From Acanthaster planci (taxonomy: Eukaryota; Echinodermata; Asteroidea; Valvatida; Acanthasteridae): DNA of 62,000 nt. Below are positions 46,413 through 60,100 of this stretch, piece by piece (position 1 is the stretch's first letter; every line of letters begins with the position of its first letter). Below the pieces are notes generated by a model. It was not told where the DNA came from. It saw only the letters and a program-made list of their open reading frames with translations, and did not search any database. Both the position numbers and the translations under genes were made by a program. The stretch is from NCBI RefSeq assembly GCF_001949145.1, contig NW_019091586.1, forward strand, positions 159,160 through 221,159. The letters run 5' to 3'.

Positions 46413-49400
46413 ACTTCGAACTCTTCAAAAAGAAATCTCCCAATCAAAGCATGAAATTGATGATCTCAAAATGCCAACGCCAATGGATCAGTCTGGTGCG
46501 ACACACAACACTGTGGATATAAAGTTAAAACGCTCACATTTGAAATCCGTTAATTGGATGCACGTTAACTTTCTTGTCTGTTTTACTCCATTGAATTCCG
46601 TTTCAAGAATATCCCACGGCCTCGTGGAAGCAAATGGGGAAACTGGATTCTGTGGTGAAAGCATTTTGATTTTCAGATGAATACGTTAGTTTTACATGGC
46701 TGAAGAAAGTCTCAAATGACTCGTGTTGTCTCTTCCCCCAGACAGTGTCCAAAACACTCACTGGTCGACTGGATTTGCAAAAGTCACACAGAAAACTTCT
46801 TGATTTCAAAAACATCGAATGTGTGTATGCTTCCCATCCGAAGTTGAATTACTTTCCTACTTTTCATAACCCCCTTTTTATTCAAGAACAAATAAGCCAA
46901 AGGGGTGCATCGCTGCCGATAATCGGCTCTGAAGCAGCAGTTTTCGATTGGAAATGATTGCTGACAATAGAAAGAATGTGCCATCGATGAAACGTCACGG
47001 GGTAGTTATCGTGCCACAGGGAAAACGCCACTGAATTCCTAGGATCCCGTGACCTGTATGATAATGAAGTGCGAATTGAAACTGTACACCTAAACTGAAA
47101 ACCTGTAGAAATATCAACGGTGCATGAAAAAGCTATTGTGCGAAAACGGCCACTTTTGGGACCACTTTGTCAATTACAATTCAAGCAGAAAATTTACCAC
47201 ATATACAGACCTGTTAGAGTTTCATCTACCACCGCTGGGATCGAGACAAGTGTGGTGTTAGTTTTCCTAGTGAGTGTTGTTTTTCAGAACGATCTGTCTG
47301 AATTAGGCGGAGCAACATAATGATTTCTCTTCATCTCGATGGCAGGGACTGCGTCGATTAAGTGCTTTCATCTCCGAATCTTTTTTCCAGCCACGTGACG
47401 TGACAGCCAGCTGTTAAAAAGATGTGCCAATTCATGTCAACATTTCAACACTCCGGGTTGGTGCAAAGCCATTACACACGTCAATCATACCAAGCAATAC
47501 CTTGCGCAACAAGCTTGAAAACATTTTTGATTTAACACGGTCGATCGTCAAATCAACATAATGCAACCAAAACCACCTTATCTTTTAAGGGCAATTGTCT
47601 ACATCACATTTTCCTTGCAGAAACGGCCTTCAGTCGTGTCATTTATTATTTCTAACCGTTGGGGAGACAATTGAATAAAATGGAACTTTGGCTACATGAT
47701 TTTACCGGAAAGTGCAACGTTGCAAGTTTGCAACACAGACAAACTGGAAGGCAGTGCTTAACATGCAGTGTTGGACTATGACACAAATTTGTACGAACAA
47801 CGCCACATAATGCACTGGCGCAGAGTCGACAGAACTATTCTACGACATGTACACTTGTCTGGCACGCACTGCAACGAAGATGGCGCCTAATGAGATAGTA
47901 TTACAACTGATGAAACTAAGAGGACCGTGACGTTGTCTATAGTTGAACAGTATGATATGCAAGTTTCATAATTTACCTACATCAGGGCAGCAATGTCCAG
48001 CCCTTGATCAGGCAAATGGATGTCACATGTTGAACTACGTGTAGCTGTTTTGTGGCACCCGGCCGGTGGTGGAAGTGAAAGACTGACTCCAGCATTTTGT
48101 GGGGTGCAAGGAGGGGGGCAGGGGCGCTCACTCGCTGGAAAAATTGACGAAGGGGACAAAAGCGAAAAGCGAAAGAAATGTCAAAAAAGAGATGAAAAGG
48201 GATGAATGCCACCAACGTGTTAAAAAAATCAAACTTGAGTCCTTATTGGTTATCATTTTTTTGAAGCTGATGAGTGCTTTTTGCCCCTCGAGATTTCTTC
48301 TTAGAAAAAAAGGTTCGCCCCCTTGAAAAGTCCTGGCAGGATTTGTGAAGACCTTTTGGGCTTTCCAGCGAATAAAATGCAATCAATTAGCACTCAGAAA
48401 AGGACAGGCAATTTCTAAAAGGAATATGCAATTTTGATGTATGATTATGCGTAAATGTAATACATATTACTAATGTACAGCAATATCATTAACACCGACC
48501 TCTAATATAGTGCTATGATGGTACGTGCCATTCCTCCTCCCACCCGTTTTTCAATTTTTTTATGGCCGGGCAAGCCCCCCCCCCCCTTTTCTGGCACAAA
48601 TTTACACCTCTGAAAAAAAACGCGAAAATTACAGGTATATTTTGAAGCAAAGTCTGGCAAGGAATCATACCGCACACAAGTCAATCTAGCTTGGATATCG
48701 ACCGGCCCAGCCTGCAACTGTACCGCCCGTGCGCACACAGCCACTTCATTATCAGCACACGCACCGGTCCAGCCGCCACCTGGGAACGAGCGTCGTCCCC
48801 TTGACTCTTTGCGTCATGGCTCGCCAACAACCGGCCACTCCACGCCGTACGCACAGAGAAATGGATGGGGGAAAAAAAAAAACATTGCACACACACAGAC
48901 CCGTCGATGGTCCTTACACTGTTTGCCTAGTAGTGAAGTACACGGAACAGCTCGAGAGGGACAAACACAGGTTGTTTTTTTTTAATTCACATCCGCACGA
49001 AACATGAACGGAATTCGGAACACACACCAGCACTTTGCATTTTTTCCCCAAAGTGGCTTGAAGGCGGAAAAAGGGGGAGATATACGAGATGTGATTTTTA
49101 ACGATTTTATCTAGGGAGAACGCTCGCTTGATAAGTTGGTCGGGAAAAATATTGGGGATAGTCTACCCACGAGTGTTTGACAGAGTTCATGTTACCGATT
49201 CCTTCCGGAAGAGTGATGTTTTAAGTTTGCTTGTTCAGCCTGACGTGTACCACAGAGCAAGGAACAGAACAGACGCAGCAGGTTTGAAAATTTTCATTTG
49301 TCCAAATAGAAATGTTTATGGTTCGAGTTTAAGATTACCACTGAAATTCGATCATTTTCAGTTTTGAGGTAGAAAACATCGGGCAAATCATTTTTAAATA

Positions 49401-50949
49401 CTCACTTTGCACATATCTCGAGTGCACTGGAATCGTCAAAATTACCCATGGCTGCAGCCATGGGAGTTGCGTGGGTTCGAACTTCCCAGCGACCAAACCA
49501 AACGCGTTTGACGTCGGGTTGTCATGCCATAGAGGAAAATTAAATCAGTTCAGCGGAGGAGTTGCATGACAGTCGAGAAGGACAAGGGCGAAATGAAGAA
49601 TTATTACAATACTGATATCTGGGAACATCACTGAGAAAGTCGATTCGAGACAGAGATTGTTTTCAAATAGAAATTTTTAGGACTCCTGTGGGGCACGGTT
49701 TATTTTTGCTCAAAATGCATAAAACGGCATATACGTTAACCAGCTACCAAAGCCTTGACTGAAATTCATAAAACAACGAGCACAAATCCTGCCAGAAACA
49801 AGCATTGAAATAAATCAACAATCTGAATGATTCACAGCGATAAATTGAAGTAATTTCAAGTTCACCGTTGATACACAAAGCTGAATAGAACGCACGTCCA
49901 CAAAATTTCCAGTTCTGAAAACGGGGAACAGTATTGACATCAATACCAATGGGACAAGCAAAAAAAGAGATCCCACAACACGGGCGATTCACAGTGCGCC
50001 TCCACGACTTTGCAACGCGTCGGCCGATCACAACGTGCGAAATCTGCCGACCCTTTTCAAACGCGTACTGAGTCGACAGATTTCGCGCGTCGTGACTGAC
50101 CGACGCGTTGCAAACTCTTGGAGGCGCACTACTGTGAATTGCCTATTTTTTCCCGATAAAAAAAATTAAGTCATGATTAAATAATAAATCCCTCCATTTA
50201 CGGAATCTTTCCAGAATGTCTACCCAATTCTCCCCTGACCACAGATTCAACAGGTAACCAACAAAGACCAGATGAGCTAACTAATAACACTGATTTTGCA
50301 AGCTGAATGCACTACCACTTACGACATTATGTATAGTAAACTTAAGTGACAGTTCTTAATTTTGGAAGAGGATTTCAACCTGTAACTTCTGAAACACTGG
50401 AAAAGTACCAACCAACAACCATCAAAGTTAGCATTATATGACTGAACAAGTTAGACTTTAGTCGTTAAATGTATAAAAGGCAACATTCAGTCAATGCTTT
50501 CAGAGAAAATGACTTAGCAGGAGCATTTCTTTCCAAGATGTAATTTACAGCAACTCCTCAAAGGGTACAAGTAATATGTCTCCCTCAGTCCACTGGCCAC
50601 ACTCTCTGGCCTCTGCAGGCCTCTCCAAGGCCATGAAGGCCACCAAGCCATATATGACATGACGTCTACATCTCCACCTCCTCGTCTTGTGGCCAACCCC
50701 TCATATCAAGCCAGTGTTGGCCACCCAGGCCACCAATCTCAGGCACCTACCACACGTTTGTCCTGATATCGCTTGTGTATTTTCCCCTCGGCCTTTGTCC
50801 TTTCTGTCTGCTGGCCGCAACAACATGGGCCACCCCGGCCACTACTTCCTGCTCAAATTTATGCTAAACATCTCTGTGGTTTTTTCTGGCCACTCTGTTC
50901 TGGCCTATGTAGGCTACCCAAGTCACAAGAGACAGATCTAAATGCCATT
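46413..50949. other. Interval between the CatSper-like and vWA genes
   Basis: Both neighbours are on the minus strand, so this 4.5 kb should hold the CatSper-like 3' UTR and the vWA promoter. Open frames at 46270-46680 and 48729-49007 overlap or abut non-coding sequence and show no domain. The one clear element is the palindromic MITE at 49981-50144. Near 48541-48620 there is a C-run and G/C-rich low-complexity patch. Confidence 0.6.
49981..50144. repeat. Palindromic MITE, family A copy 3
   Basis: Starts CGGGCGATTCACAGTGCGCC and ends GGAGGCGCACTACTGTGAAT. The two arms pair over about 70 bp around GCGTACTGAGTCGAC. Each arm has the family block with TTTGCAACGCGT or its inverse. This is the most symmetric of the three copies. 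Confidence 0.85.
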
Positions 50950-51150
50950 TTACGAATTTGGCACCTCTTGCGCACCAGCCTCTCTCTCCTTGCTCTCCTC
51001 TTCCTCCTTGTCCCTGTCTCCTGGCCACAGCTTCTGGCCGATATAGAAAGCCACCACGGTGGCCAGCCCCAGGCCGCAGGTGGCCACCATGATACGGAGA
51101 GGGGGCAGCACTGACTGGGGGAGGACTCCATACACCTCCACCGCAAACTG
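50595..51150 (-). other. GGCC-dense stretch over the CatSper-like 3' end
   Basis: About twenty GGCC tetramers, mostly as TGGCCAC, CAGGCC or their complements, occur in roughly 550 bp covering the last coding exon and the presumed 3' UTR. Neighbouring sequence has few. The density crosses the stop codon, so codon choice alone does not explain it. It may be a degenerate short repeat. Confidence 0.5.
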
Positions 51151-54100
51151 GCCCCGCAGCTGGCAAAAACTGCGAAGAGAGCAACAAAAGTACACTCAGT
51201 TCTGTAAGGCCTCATCCCATTACCTGGCTACGGCTAGCAATGACGCATACTTCTATGGGAAATGTATGACGCCACTAGCTCCTGGCTCCCATAGGCCGAT
51301 GCATATTTTTTAGCCGAAGCCAAGAAATTCGGACACCACTGAACATGCTGTACATCAGGGTAGCAATGTAATACCCTGAACAAATTCTTTGGAAGTAGTT
51401 CAAGAAAAGATCCAGAACAAAGACTAGTATTTTTTAGCATACAGATCTCCATTTTTGCACAACTTTAATTATGCTGAGCATTTCAAAGCTAACAAGCGCT
51501 ACGCCTAAAAACGAAAGGGGCATCCTGGACATGACTCCTTTAAAGGAAGGTGGCCACCTGCCGTCCATATGTGAGGCAACCAACCGATGTCTCACCTATA
51601 GTCAGGGTTCAGCACAGACAAGTTAAACACCATGATGCCGTTGTATGCACTCCATTTCAGCCGGTTGTTGTTCTGACTGCTCAGGATTTCATAGGGTCGA
51701 TCGGGAAACTGCAATCCGCTGGCGTCATCTTGGAAGCAGTTACGGTAGTTCTAATGCAACAATTTGAAGATCCAAAGATGCAGATGAAAGTAACTGCATT
51801 CAGTTTGTCAATTGTGACTCGTTACCACAACATGAGCTGGAAGTCAGAATTTTCAAAAAATTGAGAAACTGGTATATTTGAATTCAGCGAAAGAGAGCTT
51901 TCCCAGCAGTACATATTTGGAATACTTAGAATGAAAGTATGAGCTGACAATGTGACATAATTTTGGCGACTTGCGTCTTTGTTCCTGACATTGTCTCAAC
52001 ATTTCTGACAAGGCATGAATAATGCCATCATCAAAATCGTTGACAAAATGACATTTTTAAATATCTGATCGTGCAAAATATTTGGAATTAAATAGGAGAC
52101 AGCTTACTTTTTCCAAATATTACAGGACCCCAAAATTGACCTCCACTTCAATATGAGTTTAAACCCACAAAATAGAAAAGAGCAGAATGAGACTTTTTGC
52201 TCATGTTGTTGTGACGGGTCACAATTAGAGAATAATAATCTCTGAATGACAGGAATGCCAGTACTGTAATGTTTGGAAATGGAGGAATCTACAAAGGGGT
52301 AAATATGAACAGACAGGAAAATCCCTAACTCTCGGAATGGATATCCTAAACAACCTGGGTACAAGCGATAACAATACTTCAAGGACTACTTCAAGATTTG
52401 TTTTCATTTAGAAAGGCTGGGGAGGGTTCATTTTTTTGCGGGGGAGCAGAAAACAGGAGCAAACCCTGAATCACTTGAGTCCAAATGTGGGAACCTGATC
52501 AATGTTACTTTAAAAACACAGGAATACAAAGGGACAGGAGGACCATAGCTCTGTGTGCTCCGCTGCATTCTTGATAATCTGCCTTGAACATTCCTCAGTC
52601 TACAGAAGTTGTCCCAAGGAAAGACTTTCAACATTGGGATTGGTCCTGGCATAAAAAACTTGACAGACCTCTTATCACTCAGAATTCTGTTAAAGACTGC
52701 ACGACACAATTCACGTATTCTCTTTTAGTGGGGCTCGAACCTATGAGGTGTTGATTAACCACTGGTCATTAATCTTTGCTATCATTGTCGGTTAGATGTA
52801 CCTCTCTTGTCCAGGCAGTTGCTGGGTCCGGCGAGTCTTGGGCAATCAGCTGTCGTAGCCAGCTCTGTGGCTGGGACCTACAGCCAACCTGGAGTCAAAA
52901 AAAGAAGTGTTTTAGTGTCTTTGCAAACGTTTACATGGAACTTGACACATGCAACTCCCCTTTTTAGAAGAAGATTCTACATAATTGAGTTTCTTTCAAA
53001 CACAAATGGTCCTTTTTTAATCAAAGCCACCAAAACAAAACATCTATACGAAACTCTACCAAGCCTTCATTGATTTTTTATGTTTTCACTTATTCTCTTT
53101 TCTTTTTCTATTTGGAAGGAAGACAAAAATCACAAAGCAGACTAAATTGAGAGGTAAATCCTGCGGCAAGAACAATTGCCTTTTGAACTTCTAGATTTCA
53201 CGTATCACCCGCACGGTGCAAACCTGTTTGGCCGTTTTCTCGTAGCTGTAGGTGAACATGCCATTGATTTCATTCACAACGTAATCTTCTTGCACCTCTT
53301 CAACAAACACATCACCATCGTATCTGCCACAAAAAAAGTTCCAAGAGAAATATTAATAATGAAAGTTAATATGTCAAACGAGACAAACAAATCGAAAGGA
53401 GCACCGAGTATTCACGCACAGCGAATGGTGCAAACTGTTCTCAGTGATAAATTGACGAGTATTGTTTTCTTGCCCATTCTAAAGGGTTGATGATCAGTCC
53501 CACAAAGAAATGATAACTTGCATGTTGAGCATTTGGAGTTAACTTACCTCTCTTGCCAATAAACTGTATCACGGGAACAATCTAGGGTCATATTAAACCC
53601 AACACACAAGAACGACAGCTTTGATAATGTAACACAATTCATTGAGATGAAGCTTACAAATCAACGATGGGTTTCAGCATGTCCTGGTAGTACATGACGA
53701 TGGGACAGTCGAGGGTGTTATAGTCATACAAAACGGTCTTGTCCGCTGTAGCGGTGAGCCCTCTTGACCCCAGCAGAAAGGTTGGGTCATACACATCCCT
53801 GTTACAGAGAAAGAGAAAGAGATCTGGAAATGAGAGGTCTTCTCTGGAGGACTACATCCCACAGTTTTACCGAGATGGTTTCCAAAACTGTAAGCCTTAC
53901 ATACAAGCAAATGTGGCTTTAATACATAAAACAAAACTCACTTGTATATAGTATAGGCATATCCTCTCTTATTTGTACAATCCTCGTCCCCATTCCTGGA
54001 TAAATGAAAAATGGAAAATTCTTGGAATAAAAGTGCAATTCATATTAAACCAATAGTTTAGTCTCTCTGAAATCTCATGACCAGCTGGTAAAAAAGTTGA

Positions 54101-57100
54101 AGCCCAAAGTGTCCTTTTAGGCCATTTAGTTCTTGGTGGTCCCAAGGCATTAACTATTATATCAGGGTTCCACTGAATTCCATGGAAACTAAGATGTGTC
54201 ATAATCAATGCTCTGATTCAGTCGTGGACTAAGCCATTTATCACCCACCAGCCATCTTTTATAATCAAAACAGTTCCTTCTTGTCCTAATTCAACTTTCT
54301 ATAAAGTGGCAATTACAACCTCACAATGTTAGACATGTTGCATCAATTTTGACTTTATTTCAAAATCATCTTCAGGCAAGATTGAAGGAGGGTATTCATG
54401 GAAAATGCAATCAGTAAAGAATATTGTAAAAAGGGGTGCGTCAGACAAAGAATTGCTTGATCTACATACGGTGTCACAAATTAGACACATGGATTTAAAC
54501 CAAAACATGATGAGCCCAGGACTCTTCAACAGATTCAATCATTGGTGAGACATCAATGCTTGTATTAGACAAGTACATGGAAAATCAACAAATTTTATCA
54601 ATGAATACAAATCAAAGTGTGAATCTCAAATTACAGCTGTCAAAAAGATTGACAACACAGCTGCTGAAACCACACAAAAAGCCGCTTCAATAACTTTGTT
54701 GTGAATGACAAGCACAACACCTCGAGGGAAAAGTTAAGCAGGGAAAAACAAAAAGCTAAATCTAATTATAGTCCATCTTTAACGTCAACCATCAACAGTA
54801 ATCAACATAAACTGATGCCAAGTACCTAAAATGGTTGTAAGTTGATAGCTAATATTCTATGAAGTAGTACTACTTCATGGAATATAAATTGTTCAGTATT
54901 CCTAGTACTTTCCAATGAGTCTCAGTTTGGAACAAATAAATAAAAACAAGCAGAAGAAAGCTAAGTATGGAGCTCGGATCCAGAATGGACATGAGCATTG
55001 TATTCGCTCTGAACGGACACCACCTCGATGGTAAAAGGAGTTAACTATGAGGCTCAACAAGCCTTTTGCCCGTTAAATTTAAATCAAATCTGGCACAATG
55101 ATGGGTTCTTTAAATTCACAGGTATGGAACAATTTGAATTCTCCACACTTCTGACACTGTTGCTATACCTCATGATTTGAGGCAAGCTTTTGCTTAGTTA
55201 CACAAGAGACACCTTGCACCAATACACTGTTTTCAATGGATAAAAAGGGGACATAGGAACCAGTCCATTCAAGAGATGGTGGTCACTATGCAAAAGCTTA
55301 CCCTTAATCAAGAGGTATAGCAACCGTTTCTTTAGTCAGAGGAATTCAAATTGCTATGTTTATGTGCAATCAGACAATTCAGTGTACCAGAGTTAACTTT
55401 AACTCGCAAAAGGCCTGGGTAAAAAGCAAATTTGAATCAATTTTAAGAGAGTCATTAGAAACCGAGAGCATTGTCGCTGACGGCAACTTACTTTCTGATT
55501 CGGACATGTCTGCCTGGTGAACATCCTGCAACAACGTGTGCAACCTGATATTTGGGTTTAAACATTTTTCCTCAGTGAGTTAAAAAAATTGCATCATTAC
55601 ATTTCCTATAGTAATAAATGAATCAATGAAATAGTGCCCAATCACATCCTAAGTGGATGAAGAAATAAAGAGAAAAAAAAATCTAAGTGCTAAATGTAAG
55701 AAGTAAAACAAAGTCATAAAATGAGGCAACTTTCTGCAACCTTTTGTCAATTACTTTAAGAAAGCTTTTTTTTTTCAGAATTGCCGGGAGCAAGACACAC
55801 TGAACCTAAATCTTCATCAACACTGCAAAAAGTGCAGTGATACAAGCAGAGGCACTTGTAATATTCATGTGGTGGGTCTGACTTCTAAACGGTGCACAGT
55901 AACTGGAAATAAGGCGGGATGTTGTTTACTTCTTGAGTACCAAGTTTTATACAGCTTCATTTCGAAGTAGTTAGATTTGAACAGAGCTGGAGAATATGGA
56001 TACTAGATGTTAACTGCACAAAGTTAAGTTAACATAAATAATAAAGACATCAGAATCTCACAGGCTTGTAAAAGTTCAGTTTTTGGGACAAATGTGCCCA
56101 AAAAGCACTTGGTTAATTTTTCAACCTAGTATCCAACACTGCCTGTACTTACTACTTGCTTCCTGTGGTGACACATCAGACTGGCGTCGTACATGCTCAT
56201 GCTCAGAGTAGACATACCACGAGCTTCATCTTTGCCGCTTGGGACAGAAGCAAAGACATTGATCGTTATTGAGACAAACAGATGACTTTCTGGACTGGAA
56301 ATAACGACACAGTGATATGCTACCGTGCAGCTGTTTTTTAAATTGAGCGAAACTGGCTAAGCAATGATTTTATGACCAGCAAATATTCATAAGATCTAAA
56401 GCACACCTTTCCCTCACTCAAAAAATAAAAAATGCAAGTCAGTCAGGGAGTCTGTGGTTCGTAGTGTGCCAATTTCAGCCATCAGAAATTTCTTACTAAT
56501 GAGACAGGCAACATGAGAAGATCATGCACAGAATACTGCAATAAAGATGGACAATAATAGAAAACATGGAATCAAAGAGAAAATATAGAACAAATCAAAT
56601 AAGCCTTTTGCAAGTTAACTTTGACTCAAATCTGGTACACTGAGTTCTTTAAATTCGTGTGAACATAACAACTTGAATTTAAGGCAAGCTTTTGCATAGT
56701 TGCAAAAGAGATGCCTTGCAACAAAACACTGTTCTCAGTGGATAAGAACGGCACAAAGGAACCAGTCCATTCCAGAGATGGTGGTAACTATGCAAAAGCT
56801 TTCCCCGAATCACAAGGTATAGCAACAGTGTCTTTAGTCTAAGGAATTCAAATCGTTATGTTTATGTGCAATCAGAGAACCAGATTTTATTCAAATTTAA
56901 CTTGCAAATTGCTTATTGCGTCTTACTGGCCAAAACAAGACTGTTTCATTGTCACATCCAGTTCAAAGTGAAATGATGCATGTGAAAAAATGAAAAAAAG
57001 TGAAATGATGCATGACACTAGCAATGCTTACCCTTCAGGCAGAGTATCAGCGATCAGAGACACATGTGCAAACTGTGCGGGAATGAAACAAGCATACATT

Positions 57101-60100
57101 GCACCATTAACTGACGATCAGGTTCAAGGTATTACAGAATGAATTTTTACTCCTGATTTTTACAAATTCCAGATTTGGTGAGTTTCAGTTTCCGACAACG
57201 TCATCAACGTAGTCTTGAATTTAAAGAATTGGATGAACAAAATCTTCGCAAAAATTGTTTGAAAATTGTGTATACGGATAGCAGGTTTTCTGAGTTTAAT
57301 TACTAGCTGCATTTCATCCACTGCCAAATGAACTCACCAATTTTGTGCTGATCACACCTTGTGCTAGTGGCTCTCCAACTTGGACGCTGGTATTCACCGA
57401 CAGGATTCCCAGATTAGACAAAGACACCTGTGAAAATGTGAGAAAGAATGACATAGGATGGGAGGCTGACATTAATGGAAGACTGTCAATAGATTCCTTG
57501 TGCCCATGGGCCCTTGTGCACAAGTATCTATAATCTTTCAATAATACTACGTCACTGTTGGTACTAATGTTGGCCCAAAATTTTGACTTTTAATTGGTGT
57601 AAGATACTGCATCCAAAATTTTGATGTACAGGGTGCTCATCCCAAATACTGGCCCACTAGATCCATTTTTGAACAATATTTGAGTGATATTTCTTAACCC
57701 AACCTCACATTTTTCAAAACTCAGGAGCTCGCGCTTACAGAACCATATTTGCTGCCTCACCAGGCTGTAACCAGTGGCCACAATAAGATTAAGTTCATCG
57801 CATGCTCTGCCTCCACAGACTTCTTGGACTTTGTGCATGTGTGCCAAACAAATAGATGACAAGGGTGTACCAAACAAATTGACTAAGTGGGGTCAGGTTG
57901 GCGTAGTGCTTCTTTCCTCGCCTTCCACCTCTGCGGCCCAGGTTCCCTGCCCAGCTCAGCCACCACGTGGATTGGGTCAGTCCCCACCTGATTTGGTGGG
58001 TTTTACCAAGACTATTTCTCTATGGTTTTCCTCCCGCCTCTAAAACTGTGACTACTTCTCATTGTCACCTCTCTACAGATTTTTTCAGGCTTGCCAGCTA
58101 CAATGCCAAGAGTAGTTTAGAGCAATATTTTATTACCAGAAAGACTCCATGATAACCTCCACCAGAGCTGAGTTGGGGCACAAGTGAGAGTTTAATCTGC
58201 TAATCATGACTGGGTTTGCAGATGACCTGATCATGTTTACATATCCTCCAGTGTGAAGTGGTTAAATGTGCCAATGTCATACCAAAGCAAGCTCTGTTTC
58301 ATGAGCTCATACACCATTTCCCTCTCTACTGAGTTGCAGGATAAACTACCTGCTTGGCAACGCCCAGAGATCTCACCCTACTTACCATGTAGCTGTTGCA
58401 CTCCCAAGCACCAGGGATGACGGTGGCACTCAGGTCCAATGTCTGGCCCAGGTCCAAATAAAACAGCCGATCGTGGAAATTTGTGATGAACCCTTGGTGC
58501 TGTGAATAAGGATGGAAACACGTCACTGTGCTATTATTTTCTACAAAGTGTTTTAACAAACAAGGAATGTGACCCCTTGGCCGCAACAGGTAGTGGAAAG
58601 GTTGATGACCTCAAGGGGATTCAACTCTACCATTGGTTTTTTTTTTAACTTTTGGGTATCTTTGACAAGTAAGCATCAATGTACTCAGGCCAAGAGCTGA
58701 GAAGTACACACAGACTTCATGCACATTCACTATGAAAATGCAAAATACTTGTCATCGTGAGTTACCAGTAGGCAACACTTCTGAACTTCCACCAACAGAT
58801 TACATGAACTAGCCAATTGAAAGTCTTCAGAGGGGGGCACTGGGGGCAAAGGGAGGGCGACAAGCCCCCTTCCCTCGAGGCCTGTGTAACCCCCCCACTC
58901 AGAAATTAGAGGAGAAAACAAATCTTGTTGTCCGCCTTGGTCAGTATGTGTTTCAACTGCATGGCACCATGTATATGCACATGGAACCCCAAGTACTGAG
59001 CATCAGAAATGATATCCAGCCTACCCTACCCGGCATTTCTCCAGTGGAGGTGTTACTTCGGCCAGCTGCTGCTGAACGTAGACCACCTGAGACAGCATCT
59101 GCAGCTTGCTGGTAGGGGGAAAGGCGCTCGTGTTCTCGTTCGTGTCGACTGCATACAACAACTGAATATTGTTTGTAGGGGTGAAGCGGATTGCGTAGGA
59201 GTTGCCAATAAGGTCAGGCAGGGGGCTCTTCAGAGGTAGCTATGTGATAAATCACATTGACCAAGATCAATTCTGTGCAGACCTCTTGTGGGGGGTGCTC
59301 TGTTTAGGTTTAGACTCTGACGATGTGCGCTTTGCATGGAATTGGCCTGGTGGCAGATGTCAGGTCAGGAGCATGTGTTGGAAAGCTTGTAATACAAACA
59401 AAAGCAAGGCTCAAAGCAAATTCTGAAGACCTTTATGCAACTGAGCGATATGGGTTGCTTGAAGCATTATGGAAATCTATGCAAGTAGCTGACCATACCA
59501 GTCTGGTCTCTGTTTCAATCCAACTGTACAAAAGACCACATAGAGTAATGCATATTATTATTTAGTTGTCCAATCAAACATACAGAGACACAGGAATACA
59601 ATGAAGAAAAAAAAACACATAACACAGGACACCGTAAACACATTGGAAAACAGAAAGACACAAACAAATAACTGAGATAGAAAGTAACTACATGTACAAA
59701 GATGAAACAATCAGGTAAGGGCCAAAAGGAAATAAGAAGCTCTACATAGGTATTTAGGAGCAACTAACAAATATTTACCAAAAATATGTGGATCGGGGGT
59801 TCCAAAAGTGAACCAACTTCAAACTTGCTTGCTAAATTAGGCTTGCAGTTGTACCATGTACAAAGAACAATCTCTTCTACGAGTGTGTGGTTCTAAGAAA
59901 AAACGATGGTAAACACTCAATGTACCGGACCCTCCTGAAGACGAACAGAGCATACTGTTCGGAGCGTTGAGTGTTCACCATCGGTTCTTCTCAGAACCAC
60001 GCACTCATAGAAGAGATTCCTCCTTGTACATGGTGCAACCGCAAGCCTTACCTAATTTAGTACTTCTGCCATGCACAGCTTCAAGTCTTATCTAAACTTG

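Noticed and set aside
55492-55525. Alternative frame DVHQADMSESE for the 34-nt CatSper-like exon
   Set aside because: Open on its own, but the next exons then end in a phase that cannot join 53658-53798; the CSPGRHVRIRK frame closes through to the stop.
56149-56231. Alternative exon start at 56231 (acceptor CAAAG|ATGAAG)
   Set aside because: With the incoming phase it gives an immediate TGA; the acceptor six bases upstream (exon start 56237) keeps the frame.
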